Source of the DNA: Nocardioidaceae bacterium
Lineage (GTDB): Bacteria > Actinomycetota > Actinomycetes > Propionibacteriales > Nocardioidaceae
Direction of reading: 5' to 3'
Assembly (NCBI GenBank): GCA_030447865.1
Contig: JAUJOD010000001.1
Location: forward strand, 418,809 to 482,808
Length of the DNA stretch: 64,000 bases
Made by a program: the position numbers and the translations under genes. This document shows, piece by piece, positions 16,498 through 25,418 of the stretch (position 1 is the first letter of the stretch; the number at the start of each line of letters is the position of its first letter). Below the pieces are notes generated by a model. That model did no database searches. It saw nothing but the letters and a program-made list of their open reading frames with translations, and was not told where the DNA came from.

Positions 16498-16938
16498 TTA
16501 GTGGCTGATACGCCTGGACCGCGCTGCCTTGCGGTCCTTCTTGGTCGGTGGAACGTCGGACTTGACCTCCTGGTAGGCCGCCAACTGTGAGATGCGCTGA
16601 GGGCTTGACTCGAGGAGTTTGCCGACGTCACGCACGCTGAGGCGCTCACCTTCCCGGAGCTCTACGACAACTTTGCGGCAGATGCCTTCTCTTGATAGAC
16701 CGCTGCCTGCTTGGCCATTCCAGGGCTTGACGGATCTCGTCTTCTATTGCGTCCGGAAGGACAGGCGACACTCGACCTCTACTGCGTCCGGCTGGGTATC
16801 CGTCATTATCGCGATGGCGTCCTACACCATCTCCTCGACCTGGTCGAGGCGCTTGGCCTGGGTGAACAAGCCGGGCACCTCGGGGACCGCGATGGCCCAC
16901 CAGTCCCCGGTATGGGTCACCTTGGCAGTGACCTTCAT
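16498..16938 (-). pseudogene. hicB: HicB-like antitoxin relic with internal stop
   Basis: From ATG 16938 the frame reads MKVTAKVTHTGDWWAIAVPE and continues PGLFTQAKRLDQVEEMV, then hits TAG at 16824-16822. The same frame resumes DAIAIMTDTQPDAVEVE and stops again at 16746. A CAG-to-TAG change would explain the first stop. The HTH half (ERLSVRDVGKLLESSPQRI, then SQLAAYQEV) follows in another frame, down to the stop at 16498. The layout matches actinobacterial HicB-type proteins: a degraded RNase-H-like fold plus a C-terminal HTH. No HicA toxin is visible beside it. Confidence 0.65.
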
Positions 16939-17114
16939 CTGATGACTCCCATGTGTTTGAGAATTGCCTGGGCGGTGATTTGGTTGATCTCTGTGTGACG
17001 GGCGACCACCGTCTGCTTGTCACCGACCTTCGTGTGATGAACCGCGCCATGAGGCTCAGAGTCCGGCCGACTCGGGCACAATGGCGTTCGTGAGGGTCCT
17101 GAGCACCGCGCCAG

Positions 17115-17654
17115 GTGTACACCAACCCGTGGATGACGGTGCGCGAGGACGTCGTGCGGCGTCAGGACGGGTCCACCGGTCGGCACGCCGTGGTGGACGG
17201 TCCCGACCTAGCACTGGTTGTCCCGACTGACGCCGACCGCCTGCACCTCGTTGAGCAGTATCGTCACGCGCTCACCGGCCGGCGGTGGGAGCTTCCGGCC
17301 GGGAACGCTGAGTCGGGCGTCGACGCCGACGAGACTGCCGCCGCCGCTCGTGAGCTGCGCGAAGAAACTGGCCTTTCCGCCGCGACGATGACCCGGCTCG
17401 GGACGTTCGATGTCGCGCCCGGCCTTTCGAGCCAACGCTGCGCGGTCTTCCTGGCGACCGACCTCACGCCGGGTTCGCCGGACCGGGACCTTGCGGAGGA
17501 CGACATGCGCTCGGCGTGGTTCACCAGGACCAAGGTCGAGGAAATGATCGCTGACGGCACCATCACCGACGCGAAAACGCTAGCGGCATACGCGTTGGTG
17601 CTCTGCGCAGACCGGCGCCGGACGCGTGAACGCGTCGTGCCCGACAATTGGTGA
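17115..17654 (+). CDS. Nudix hydrolase
   Basis: 179 residues from GTG 17115. The Nudix box is present as AAARELREETGLSA (REXXEE core) following ELPAGNAESG, near residues 55-85. N-terminal NPWMTVREDVVRR and VVVDGPDLALVV match the ADP-sugar-pyrophosphatase-like branch. It probably hydrolyses a nucleoside diphosphate derivative; the substrate is unknown. It stands alone downstream of the hicB relic. Confidence 0.88.
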   Translation: MYTNPWMTVREDVVRRQDGSTGRHAVVDGPDLALVVPTDADRLHLVEQYRHALTGRRWELPAGNAESGVDADETAAAARELREETGLSAATMTRLGTFDVAPGLSSQRCAVFLATDLTPGSPDRDLAEDDMRSAWFTRTKVEEMIADGTITDAKTLAAYALVLCADRRRTRERVVPDNW

Positions 17655-17987
17655 CCGGAATAGGCGAGGCGAGGCGAGGCGAGGCGAGGCGTCCGAACTA
17701 TGCCGTCAGCTGGGCAAGGCCAGACTTCGATCTTGCTGCGTCGTCGATCGGATTCGCGCGCACGACGTACCGGTGACGACGTCGTTGACGCGCAGCCACA
17801 CCCCAAGCTTCATCACTGCCACGCCGCACCTACCGAATCCGGAGCGCTTGCCTCGAGACATGTGCGGGTGCCAGCCACCTGTTTGCATGACTTTGCTGCG
17901 GGCGCTGGAGATACCACCTGAACTTTCTGGGCTGTCCTTCCACCCGCGCCACCTCCGCTTTGCGTGCTATTAGGTAGGGAGGTGGAC
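17655..17987. other. Non-coding gap with AGGCG microsatellite
   Basis: About 330 bp between the Nudix and sigma genes. Six tandem AGGCG units occupy 17662-17691. Small frames here lack protein-like composition. The end of the gap (from about 17940) should hold the sigma-factor promoter; the ribosome site GGGAGG is at 17978-17983. Confidence 0.6.
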
Positions 17988-18512
17988 GTGGACGAGTTCG
18001 AGGCGTATGTGCTGGCGCGCTCGCGTGCGCTGGCAAGGTCGGCCTACCTCCTCACCGGTGACTGGGGTCTCGCGGAGGATCTTGTGCAGGAGTCCCTGAC
18101 GGCTGTCGCTTCACGCTGGTCGGCGGTGATCCGAGCTGGCGATCCCGACCCTTACGTCCGGAGGATCATGTATCACCGGTCCATCGACGGTTGGCGACGG
18201 CGGCGAAAGGTGACGGAGTTCTCGCTGGACACCCTGCCGGAAGCCCGACACGGGGACCGGGGAGACGCCGAGGATGGTGTCTTACGACGTTTGATGCTTC
18301 GCGATGCTCTCGGGCGGTTGACTCCTCGGCAGCGAGCGGTGCTCGTGCTTCGTTTCTATGAGGACTGCACGGAGGTGGAGACCGCTCGCTTGTTGGGCTG
18401 TTCAGTGAACACCGTGAAGTCTCAAAGCCGCCACGCCCTGTGTCGGCTTCGGCAACTCGCACCAGACCTCATCAACGTGTTCGCCGCGAATGCGGATGTG
18501 GAGACGCCATGA
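17988..18512 (+). CDS. SigE-family RNA polymerase sigma factor (ECF type)
   Basis: About 174 residues. Region 2 is recognisable from FEAYVLARSRALARSAYLLT through AEDLVQESLTAVASRW and PYVRRIMYHRSIDGWRR. Region 4 follows: LTPRQRAVLVLRFYEDCTEV, then ARLLGCSVNTVKSQSRHAL. This is the actinobacterial SigE-family branch of ECF factors. GTG 17964, 17982 and 17988 are all in frame; 17988 best fits the GGGAGG ribosome site. The stop overlaps the next gene by ATGA, so it is coupled to the membrane protein that follows, which may regulate it. Confidence 0.88.
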   Translation: MDEFEAYVLARSRALARSAYLLTGDWGLAEDLVQESLTAVASRWSAVIRAGDPDPYVRRIMYHRSIDGWRRRRKVTEFSLDTLPEARHGDRGDAEDGVLRRLMLRDALGRLTPRQRAVLVLRFYEDCTEVETARLLGCSVNTVKSQSRHALCRLRQLAPDLINVFAANADVETP

Positions 18513-19846
18513 CCCAAGATCTGAGAAGCTCACTGGAAGAACTGGTCGCCGACGGCCCACCCAGCCTCATGCCCCTTGAGCTGGCTCAGGTCGCTTGGTC
18601 GCAGGGACGTCGCCGTCGTCGCCTACGCCACGCCACGGCGGCGACTGTGGTGCTTGCAGTGCTCGGCGTCGGCGCTGCGACCTTGCCGTTTATCCACCAA
18701 CCGCTGCCCTTTGCTCCCGCCGATGGAGGCGGTTCTACAGCGGTGGAAGGGTATCCAGAGAGAATCGGTCACCAGTGGTGGGTGCGCGACCTGCCCGCGA
18801 AACCCGGCCCTATGGCGTTATTGATGCAGCGTGTGGTGCATCGCGATACCTACGATCAGCCGGCTGTCTGGGAAGCCGTCTCCGAGTCGGGCCAGCGGTG
18901 GCGCATTCCGGGAGTCTATGGCGGCTACGACGACTATCCGTCCCTGTCGCCTGACGGTCGAAGACTCGCTTATCTTTCAGGAGCACGCGGGCCGTATGTC
19001 ATCCGGGATCTCGTTTCTGGTGTGGTGACGACCTTTCCTTCGGTCGGACCAGCGGTCGGTACATCCGAAAGGACCTACGCGACGCAGGGACAAGCACCGG
19101 CATTTTGGAGCCCGGATGGGCAGCACGTGGTGATGGCTGGTTTCCGCAACGAACCATCTCTTTCGGGGCGCGCGCTGGTGTTGGGGATCGACGGGTCAGT
19201 CCAACTGGCACATGGGCGAGGTTTTCCTGCTGGTTGGCTCGACGCGCAGACGGTTGTTTGGCTGGCTCCAGAGACGTACCGCGGGAGCAAACCCGTGCCT
19301 GTCGACGTCAAGTTCACCGATCTGTCTGGTCGGGAGCTGCGATCTGTGACCCTGGCTACGCCGATGCGTCCAGCTTCGTTGCACGGTCAGTGGTCGTCCG
19401 CGGTCTCCCCCGATGGCGCCGAGATACTAGTAGTCCAGGACTCAACCTTCAGCACGGTCATTCGCCGGTTCTCCCTCGCCGACGGGGAACCAATAGGCCG
19501 GGCGATGTCGATCACCGACATAAACGCAACGTGCACTCAGACGTGGGCGGACTCCACGCCAGTGATTTCAGTTCTTGAACAGGGCAACGCCTACCCGGCG
19601 GAGCTGGCCCCGACCGGTGCAAAGCGGCTCATCGCCATCGAACCCCGACTGGGTAGCCAGTGCATTGTCTTTGCCGCTGACGCGCTTTCGGGAATCAGAC
19701 AGGGGATGCCCTTCGGCCAGTCCATGGCGCCATGGACCTGGTGGTGGCGCGAGATCCTCGTCGCGGTTCTCCTGACCGGATCACTGATCTGGTTCGCGCG
19801 CCGCCGGGTCGTTGTGAGACGCCGCAGGCTGCAGCCGACAGGGTGA
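18509..19846 (+). CDS. Membrane-anchored WD40/TolB-like beta-propeller protein, sigma partner
   Basis: 445 residues from the ATG overlapping the sigma stop. The short cytoplasmic N terminus (MTQDLRSSLEELV) is followed by a basic stretch GRRRRRLRHAT and one transmembrane helix near residues 44-60. An extracellular propeller-like domain follows, with repeats such as YPSLSPDGRRLAYLSGARG, AFWSPDGQHVVMAG and SSAVSPDGAEILVV. A second transmembrane helix (ILVAVLLTGSLIWFA) and a basic tail end the protein. The layout suggests an anti-sigma-like or sensor role for the coupled sigma factor. No ZAS zinc motif is present, so this rests on position. Confidence 0.7.
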   Translation: MTQDLRSSLEELVADGPPSLMPLELAQVAWSQGRRRRRLRHATAATVVLAVLGVGAATLPFIHQPLPFAPADGGGSTAVEGYPERIGHQWWVRDLPAKPGPMALLMQRVVHRDTYDQPAVWEAVSESGQRWRIPGVYGGYDDYPSLSPDGRRLAYLSGARGPYVIRDLVSGVVTTFPSVGPAVGTSERTYATQGQAPAFWSPDGQHVVMAGFRNEPSLSGRALVLGIDGSVQLAHGRGFPAGWLDAQTVVWLAPETYRGSKPVPVDVKFTDLSGRELRSVTLATPMRPASLHGQWSSAVSPDGAEILVVQDSTFSTVIRRFSLADGEPIGRAMSITDINATCTQTWADSTPVISVLEQGNAYPAELAPTGAKRLIAIEPRLGSQCIVFAADALSGIRQGMPFGQSMAPWTWWWREILVAVLLTGSLIWFARRRVVVRRRRLQPTG

Positions 19847-19975
19847 CTTATGGGGTCCCCCTGTCTGTGGCGAAGGCGCTAAACCGCCCTGTGTCGCTTG
19901 GGTGTCGGGCGACGCGTTTTTAAGCGTTCACGGCCGAGCTCCATGAGAGTCGCCGCGAAGCAGCCAGCCCGTAGG

Positions 19976-21181
19976 CTACTTGGCTGCCCGCCAGGTGAGC
20001 CCGCCGTCGTCTGAGACCAGCACGCCGCCATCGGTGCCGAGGAAGAATTGGTCGCCGATCTGCGCAGTGCCCCAGACACTGCGGCCCGGGCCGAGTCCGG
20101 TCGTGATCGACGTGGCGCCGACCCTGGTCATGAGGATCTCTTCCTGGCCGCGCAGCAGGATGCGGTCGTCGGCGAGCGGCACGGTGTCGGTGAGCGCAAG
20201 GGACCTGCCGAACTCCTGCCACCTGGCCAGGTCGATCGACCGGTAGACAGTCGCGGCGTTACGGCCGTCCGGGCAGAGCGCGAAAACCGCGTCGTCGGCG
20301 GCCAGCAGCCGGTTCTCCCCGTGGCACGGGAACGGGAGCTGGGTCCAGGAGATGCCGTCGTCGCGGCTGACCAGCGGGACGGAAGTGACGTTGCCCTCCC
20401 CTATGGGCTCGGGCGTCAAGACGACCGCGTCGCCAACCGTGTCTACTTGGAAGAAACCCGTCCGCCCTCCTGCCGTCGCTGGCACGAAATCGTCGCTTCC
20501 GACCGGTGCCCGCCACAGCCGGTCGCCGGTCTGGTCCACCAGCCAGACCGTGGTGGAGGTCGCGGCGGGCCAAAAGCTCCTCCCGCGCTCATTGTCGCTG
20601 CCCAGCGCCGGCCGCGCCCAGGTTTCACCACCGTCGTGGGTCGCCCAGACCCGGGTGCCGAGGCCCGAGGCCCAGCCGTTCCGCCCGTCCGGTGTGAACG
20701 CGAGCCACTCCAGGAGGCTGCCGGTCGGGAACTCATGCAGCCGCTTCCACACGTCGCCCTTGAGGCGCCACAACGTGGTTGCGTCGCCCGTGGTCTCGTG
20801 GGCCAGCACGAACACCAGGCCGCCGCCCTCCGCCATCGCGGTTACCCGGGTGGGCACCTCGGTGGTCGGAGAAGGTGAGCCAGTCGGTGTCGGTGCCGGC
20901 TGCGACGAGGAGCCGGTCGGTGCCGGCTGTGATGGGGAGCCGGTCGGCACCGTCTCGGTCGGACTGGTGGCGGGCTGCGGCGTCGTGTCGTCGAGGCCGG
21001 TGAGCACCGCGCCGTTGACGGCGAGACCGGCGACGACGCCGGCGGCCGCGGCCGCAGTCGCGACCGTGCGGAGGAGCCGGCGACGCCGTACGCCGCGGCG
21101 CACACCCTCCAAGAGACCGGTGGGCGAGCTGCGGAGCTCGGCGTCCAACGCCTCACGCAGAGCGTCTTCGAGGCGGGTCAT
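19976..21181 (-). CDS. Membrane-anchored BNR/propeller protein, sigma partner
   Basis: 401 residues. The N terminus MTRLEDALREALDAELRSSP and a basic run VRRGVRRRRLLR precede one transmembrane helix (about 38-62). A Pro/Thr/Ser-rich linker with GSPSQPAP-type repeats (about 70-108) follows. The extracellular domain has Asp-box-like blades such as WATHDGGETWARP, VSRDDGISWTQL and VSDDGGLTWRAA, as in YCF48/sialidase propellers. Its start overlaps the stop of the sigma gene at 21178 (ATGA). This mirrors the sigma/propeller pair at 17988-19846, which it faces convergently. Confidence 0.72.
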   Translation of the reverse strand: MTRLEDALREALDAELRSSPTGLLEGVRRGVRRRRLLRTVATAAAAAGVVAGLAVNGAVLTGLDDTTPQPATSPTETVPTGSPSQPAPTGSSSQPAPTPTGSPSPTTEVPTRVTAMAEGGGLVFVLAHETTGDATTLWRLKGDVWKRLHEFPTGSLLEWLAFTPDGRNGWASGLGTRVWATHDGGETWARPALGSDNERGRSFWPAATSTTVWLVDQTGDRLWRAPVGSDDFVPATAGGRTGFFQVDTVGDAVVLTPEPIGEGNVTSVPLVSRDDGISWTQLPFPCHGENRLLAADDAVFALCPDGRNAATVYRSIDLARWQEFGRSLALTDTVPLADDRILLRGQEEILMTRVGATSITTGLGPGRSVWGTAQIGDQFFLGTDGGVLVSDDGGLTWRAAK

Positions 21182-21726
21182 GACATCTCCTCCCGGTCGG
21201 CGAAGGTGGGCAGCTTGGTGCGGAGGGTCGCCATCGCGCGGCTGCTCTGGCTCTTCGCCGTGCCGACGGAGCAGCCGAGCACCGCGGCGGTCTGCGACTC
21301 GGTGAGGTCCTCGTAGTAACGCAGCGCGATCACCGCGCGCTGCCGCGCCGGCAGCCGGCGGACCGCATCGAGCAGCTCGTGGTCACGCGGCCGGTCCATC
21401 TCGTGTGGCTCCGGCACCGCCGTCAGGGGCTGCTCCCGGTGCAGCTTGCGCCACACCGAGATGCTCCGGTTGACCATCGCCCGCCGGATGTAGCCCTCGG
21501 GGTCACCGTCGCGCACCTTCGACCACCGCATGAACGTGCGTTCGAGCGCGTCCTGCACCAGGTCCGCGCCGCGCTCCTCGTCCCCCGCCAGGGCGCGGCC
21601 GAACTTGAGCAGATGCGGCAGCCGGGCAGCCACGAACGCCTCGAAGTCAGCGAGGTCCCGATCGCGGGTGGTCCGCGTCCGAGGTTCCACATCTGGGGTC
21701 ACCGGTTCGTCCTGTCCGCATCTCAT
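21178..21726 (-). CDS. SigE-family RNA polymerase sigma factor (ECF type)
   Basis: About 182 residues. Region 2 has DFEAFVAARLPHLLKFGRAL, ADLVQDALERTFMRW and GYIRRAMVNRSISVWRK. Region 4 has LPARQRAVIALRYYEDLTES, then AVLGCSVGTAKSQSSRAM. ATG 21726 is the start that keeps family-like length; a GTG 24 bp downstream is also possible. It is coupled to the propeller protein downstream. It is a homologue of the sigma factor at 17988, with an opposite orientation. Confidence 0.88.
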   Translation of the reverse strand: MRCGQDEPVTPDVEPRTRTTRDRDLADFEAFVAARLPHLLKFGRALAGDEERGADLVQDALERTFMRWSKVRDGDPEGYIRRAMVNRSISVWRKLHREQPLTAVPEPHEMDRPRDHELLDAVRRLPARQRAVIALRYYEDLTESQTAAVLGCSVGTAKSQSSRAMATLRTKLPTFADREEMS

Positions 21727-21856
21727 TGCTACACCCCCGAGAACGCGCCACCGCGGGAAATGGTTGTACCGGCCCGCAGGCGGCGCCGCCCAGCGACTCA
21801 CCACAGGCCCAGGCGCGGTGCGAGCGGCTCGCTGACCGCCTCGGCGTACTCGATCG

Positions 21857-22202
21857 TCATTGGTGGACGTCAGGTTCTGGACGGAACGCTATGGGCAGGT
21901 GCTTAGCGAGGGCAGCGGGTTGGACTTCGCGCGCGGTGCCGGCTACGTAGACCGCCTGCTGGTCGGACCTGGGGGCACGGTGGAGTCGAAGATCACGCGC
22001 TCAACCGGTTGTCCCGCTTCAGGTGGTGGCTCGTCGGGCTCGACACCCAGTAGAGGTCTCGGTATCGGTGTGGGACGAAGTACACCGGCGAGGTGCGGGT
22101 ACACCCGTCCTCGTCGATCGTGCCGAGCACCATGTAGCGGATCGGGTCCATCACGCTGCGGGCGGTCGCGGCCAGGGGAGGGGCTGCGGTGTTGGCGGTC
22201 AT
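21857..22202 (-). pseudogene. Frameshifted pyridoxamine-phosphate-oxidase-fold protein
   Basis: From ATG 22202 the frame reads MDPIRYMVLGTIDEDG, TSPVYFVPHRYRDLYWVSS and TSHHLKRDNRL, the N-terminal half of a PPOX/FMN-binding split-barrel protein. It then stops. The continuation appears in other frames as ERVIFDSTVPPG and QAVYVAGTAREVQPAALAKH, ending at 21857. At least two indels are needed, so the gene is inactive. Confidence 0.7.
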
Positions 22203-22322
22203 GGGGCTGGGTCCTCGGGCGAAGTCCTGCTTGGTCCGCGGGCGGTGTGCTGTGGCATCATGGGCCAGCGTCGTCGGTGGGTGTGGTGCGCCCCGGCCGC
22301 GGAGGCGGTTCCGCGCAGAAGA

Positions 22323-23114
22323 TCAGGCCGGGACGGAGAGCCCCTGCAGCCAAGCCCGCCAGGCCGGCTCCTCGCGCCGCACGTAGTCTGCCGCGTCGGC
22401 GGAGAACAGGTACGCCCGTACGCCCGCCGTCGCCTTGCCGTCGCCCACGCTGTAGGCGAAGACGCTGAGCATCCCGGGCACCGGCGCGGTGAGCCGGACC
22501 AGCGTCTGCCGCTCACCGACACGCTCGACCGTGCCGGTGACGCCGCGCACCTCGACCGTCGCGCCCTCGTCGCCCAGGCCGAGCGCGTCGTGCAGGGTCG
22601 ACCAGAGCACCTCCGCGTCGCCAGGGTGGGAGGCGGTGACCTCGAGCTGCGTGGCCTCCTGGCCGGGGAAGTGCGACAGATAGAGGCGCAGGTTGTCAAA
22701 GAACGGCATCCAGTTGGCGCCCATCTCGTCCCAGAACTCCGACTCCCAGGCGGCGCCGGTCCCAAAGCCGCTGCTGGTGACGCGCACGACGCAGGTGCCG
22801 CCGGACTGCGCCTCGACGAGGAACTCCGACGTCAGCGGGCTGAGCGCATCCGGGTCCTTGCCCATGAGGGCTGCCCAGTCCTCCTCGTAGACGATGCGGC
22901 GCGGCGGATCCCAGCCGGTGACCTGGCCGTCCGAGCCCATCTCGGGGCCCATGGTGAAGTGCAGGGAGCCGCCCTCGCGCTCCTCCATCTCGGTCGGCAG
23001 GAACCAGGCGCTCATGCCCTTGGCGGTGGCGATGGCTTGCCAGACCTGCTCCGGGGTGCCCGGAACCTCGACGCTGAACTCCAAGCGGTACGGGACGTTC
23101 GGGGTCGTACTCAT
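22323..23114 (-). CDS. SRPBCC (AHSA1-like) domain protein
   Basis: 263 residues. N-terminal YRLEFSVEVPGTPEQVWQAI, WFLPTEMEEREGGSLHF and GWDPPRRIVYEEDW are typical of the START-like SRPBCC superfamily (AHSA1 branch). A second, less clear domain follows from about residue 150. The start overlaps the stop of the upstream ArsR-type regulator by ATGA. This regulator/SRPBCC pairing is common in actinobacteria. The ligand is unknown. Confidence 0.85.
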   Translation of the reverse strand: MSTTPNVPYRLEFSVEVPGTPEQVWQAIATAKGMSAWFLPTEMEEREGGSLHFTMGPEMGSDGQVTGWDPPRRIVYEEDWAALMGKDPDALSPLTSEFLVEAQSGGTCVVRVTSSGFGTGAAWESEFWDEMGANWMPFFDNLRLYLSHFPGQEATQLEVTASHPGDAEVLWSTLHDALGLGDEGATVEVRGVTGTVERVGERQTLVRLTAPVPGMLSVFAYSVGDGKATAGVRAYLFSADAADYVRREEPAWRAWLQGLSVPA

Positions 23115-23689
23115 GCGCTCTCCTCAGGAAGGGGGTGGGCAGCGACGACGAGCCGGTGCGGGCGCCCGTCGTCATGGTGATAGCGAGCGGCCAGGTCGAG
23201 CACCGCTGCGGTCAGGTCGTCCGCGAAGGCAGCCCGGTCGGCGGCCGAGCGGAAGCCGATCTGCGTGTCGATGGTCAGTGTCGCCAGGCGCTTGCCGGAC
23301 GCGCCGGCCCGGCGCGCCAGGGCGCCGACCTCGCGCACCAGCCGGCCGGCCAGCGCGACGAGGTAGCCCGCCGACAGGTGGTCGGCGTTGGCGTCCGGGT
23401 CGGCCGCGGACGCGCTGACGGCCGCCGGCGACACGACGTACGACGCCGCCGACGCCTGCAGCACCCGCTCGGTGATGCCCCCGTGCCGGCGCTCCTCGGA
23501 CAGCTCCACCAGGCCGTGAGCCTCCAGCGCCGTGAGGTGGTAGTTCACCTTCTGGCGTGCGATGCCGACCCGCGCGGCGAGCCCCGCGGCGGAGGCCGGG
23601 ACGGCGAGCTCGCCGAGCAGCCGGGCCCGGACCGGATCCAGCGCGGTGGCGGCTGCCTCCGCGCTCTCGATGACCTCGACGTCCTGCAT
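23111..23689 (-). CDS. ArsR/HTH_20-type transcriptional regulator
   Basis: 192 residues from ATG 23689. The winged helix is visible: ALDPVRARLLGELAVPASAA, LAARVGIARQKVNYHL, ALEAHGLVELSEERRHGG. The C-terminal half (LTIDTQIGFRSAADRAAFA, YHHDDGRPHRLVVAAHP) resembles the extension often seen in regulators coupled to SRPBCC genes. There are no metal-binding cysteines. It probably controls its own two-gene operon. Confidence 0.85.
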   Translation of the reverse strand: MQDVEVIESAEAAATALDPVRARLLGELAVPASAAGLAARVGIARQKVNYHLTALEAHGLVELSEERRHGGITERVLQASAASYVVSPAAVSASAADPDANADHLSAGYLVALAGRLVREVGALARRAGASGKRLATLTIDTQIGFRSAADRAAFADDLTAAVLDLAARYHHDDGRPHRLVVAAHPLPEESA

Positions 23690-23763
23690 GACGCCACCGT
23701 GCCATTGACAAAAGATATTGTCAAGGCCGCTTTCGCTCCTGGCCTGCGAGGAGGACATAGAAG

Positions 23764-23975
23764 GTGCGCACCTACGGCTGCCAGATGATGTTCACGACGC
23801 CGAGCGCGCATCGCCGGCTGCTTGACGAGGCGGGCTACGCACCGGTCGCGGACGGCCCGCAGCCGGACGTCGTCGTGTTCAGCACCTGCGCCGTGCGCGA
23901 GAACCCGGACAACAAGCTCCACGGCGAGCTCGGCCACCGCAAGCCGGTCAGCCGCACGCCGGCATGCCAGCCCTG
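23764..23975 (+). pseudogene. miaB 5' remnant
   Basis: The frame from GTG 23764 reads RTYGCQM, then LLDEAGYAPVADGPQPDVVV and FSTCAVRENPDNKLHGELGH. This is the N-terminal UPF0004 domain of MiaB (tRNA ms2i6A synthase), with two of its iron-sulfur cysteines. Between them, MFTTPSAHRR is out of frame: reading two bases later gives VHDAER, the normal MiaB residues. A pair of compensating indels is therefore present. Homology ends near 23975 and no radical-SAM part follows. It is probably a duplicated fragment, since miaB is normally kept intact elsewhere. Confidence 0.7.
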
Positions 23976-24117
23976 GACCGCCTCCTCGTCAGCCGATCAC
24001 CCACGGAACATTCGAACCAGTCGCGATCGGTTGACGGGGCATTGGCGGCGGATAGACGCACGTCATCGCTCCGGAGCGTTTCACAAGCGCGCGTTCTGCG
24101 CCGTGCAGGCCCCGACG

Positions 24118-24830
24118 CTACGGGCGTCCTGGGCGTCTGCCCTGATCGGGTTCAGAGGTCAGGGTCCGGAGTTGCTCCCAGTGCCCTTCGGAGACGAAGT
24201 CGACGTCACCGTCGACCACCGTGATCGCCGTCTGGTCGTCCATCGCGTACGCCGTGTTCGGGATGCCGGCCGCCCACTGTTCCGCCTCGGCCATGGAGTT
24301 GCCTGGCATGCCGTCGGCAGCCAGGTGAGGGCAGATCGAGAAGTCGACGACACCCAACGTTGTCTCATCGCCCGTGGGTGGTCGCCACTGGATGAAGTCG
24401 TCCCCGACATCGGGGGTCAACACCATGCTTCCCGCGCTGAGCCCTACCCAGACGGTCTCAGTCAACGAGGGCAGCAAATCCGCCAGCCCGGACTCGCGCA
24501 TCCAGTGGCACAGATAGAGGAGTCGCCGCCCGCGACGAGCAGGGCATCGGCCTCCCGGACCAGCGGCACCCAACGTCCCCCGTCGATGCTGGGCAGCGCG
24601 GTCAGCTCCAGCACGCCGACGGACTTCCAGCCCAGGTCGACCATGGGGTTTTGGGATTTGCCGCTGATGAACTGCCAAGCCTTCTCTCCCGGGCCGACCA
24701 TCGGATGCCCGTACTGCGCAGTAGGGATGCACAGCGCGGTGGACTCAGCGATCGGCTTGCCAAGGAGCTCGACGAGCGCGTCGCGGATGCTAGCGTTCGT
24801 CACACCCCCGGAGGTGAGAAGAAGCTTCAC
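24118..24830 (-). pseudogene. Peptidase E (family S51) gene with one-base deletion
   Basis: The first frame (from ATG 24830) gives MKLLLTSGGVTNASIRDALV through ADALLVAGGDS. The second gives LYLCHWMRESGLADLLPSL, the nucleophile motif VGLSAGSMVL, and the C terminus DFSICPHLAADGMPG and NTAYAMDDQTAITVVDG. Joined, they make a full-length dipeptidase E-like protein of about 237 residues. One missing C in a CCC run near 24518 would account for the break (GGDSLYLCHW expected). It is either a recent pseudogene or a sequencing error. Confidence 0.8.
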
Positions 24831-24850
24831 GGTGTCTCCTGAAAGGAAGT

Positions 24851-25402
24851 GTGTCGATAGGGAACGGCGACCTCGGTGACGTGATCGCAGTCCCTGGTTC
24901 CGGATTTCGCGTTCAGCGGGCGCTGCTGTCCAGCGGGGCCGACGGTTCTCTGTTCGTCGACTCGCTCAAGAACAATCGCAGCCGCACAGTGCCGTTGGTC
25001 CCCGACCTGCTGCCCATCGTTGCCCGTTGGACGGCAGGCAAGCCTGCCGACGCCTGGGTGTTCGCGGCTCCGAAGGGTGGCCCGCTCAACGAGGGCAACT
25101 GGAAGAGGGCTGTCCGCTGGTCGACGGCAACTCGATCAATCGGCAAGCCGACCCCGCGGGTGCACGACTTGCGCCACACAGCGGCATCGCTCTGGCTCGG
25201 AGCCGGTGCCGACCCCAAGGTCGTTCAGCGCATCCTGGGGCACGCATCGGCGGCGATGACGATGGACCTCTACGGACACTTGATCGACGACAACCTGTGG
25301 GACGCCGCGACACGCGTTGGCAAATCCGGGGACAGATCGGGGACACGGCGGCCGAATCACAAGCAACGAAAGTCTGCGGCCCAGGGCGACCCCCTCTTTT
25401 GA
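24851..25402 (+). pseudogene. C-terminal fragment of a tyrosine integrase
   Basis: 183 residues, against about 380 for a full integrase. Present are the strand with Lys (DSLKNNRSRTVPLVP), the HxxR box HDLRHTAASLWLG, the second His in ILGHASAAMTMD, and the nucleophile Tyr in DLYGHL. The N-terminal DNA-binding domains and the first catalytic Arg are missing, so it cannot be active. The 3' end lies 16 bp from the 49-bp att copy at 25419, with the orientation expected of an island integrase next to its tRNA. Confidence 0.82.
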
Positions 25403-25418
25403 CCAGCCAAGACACATC

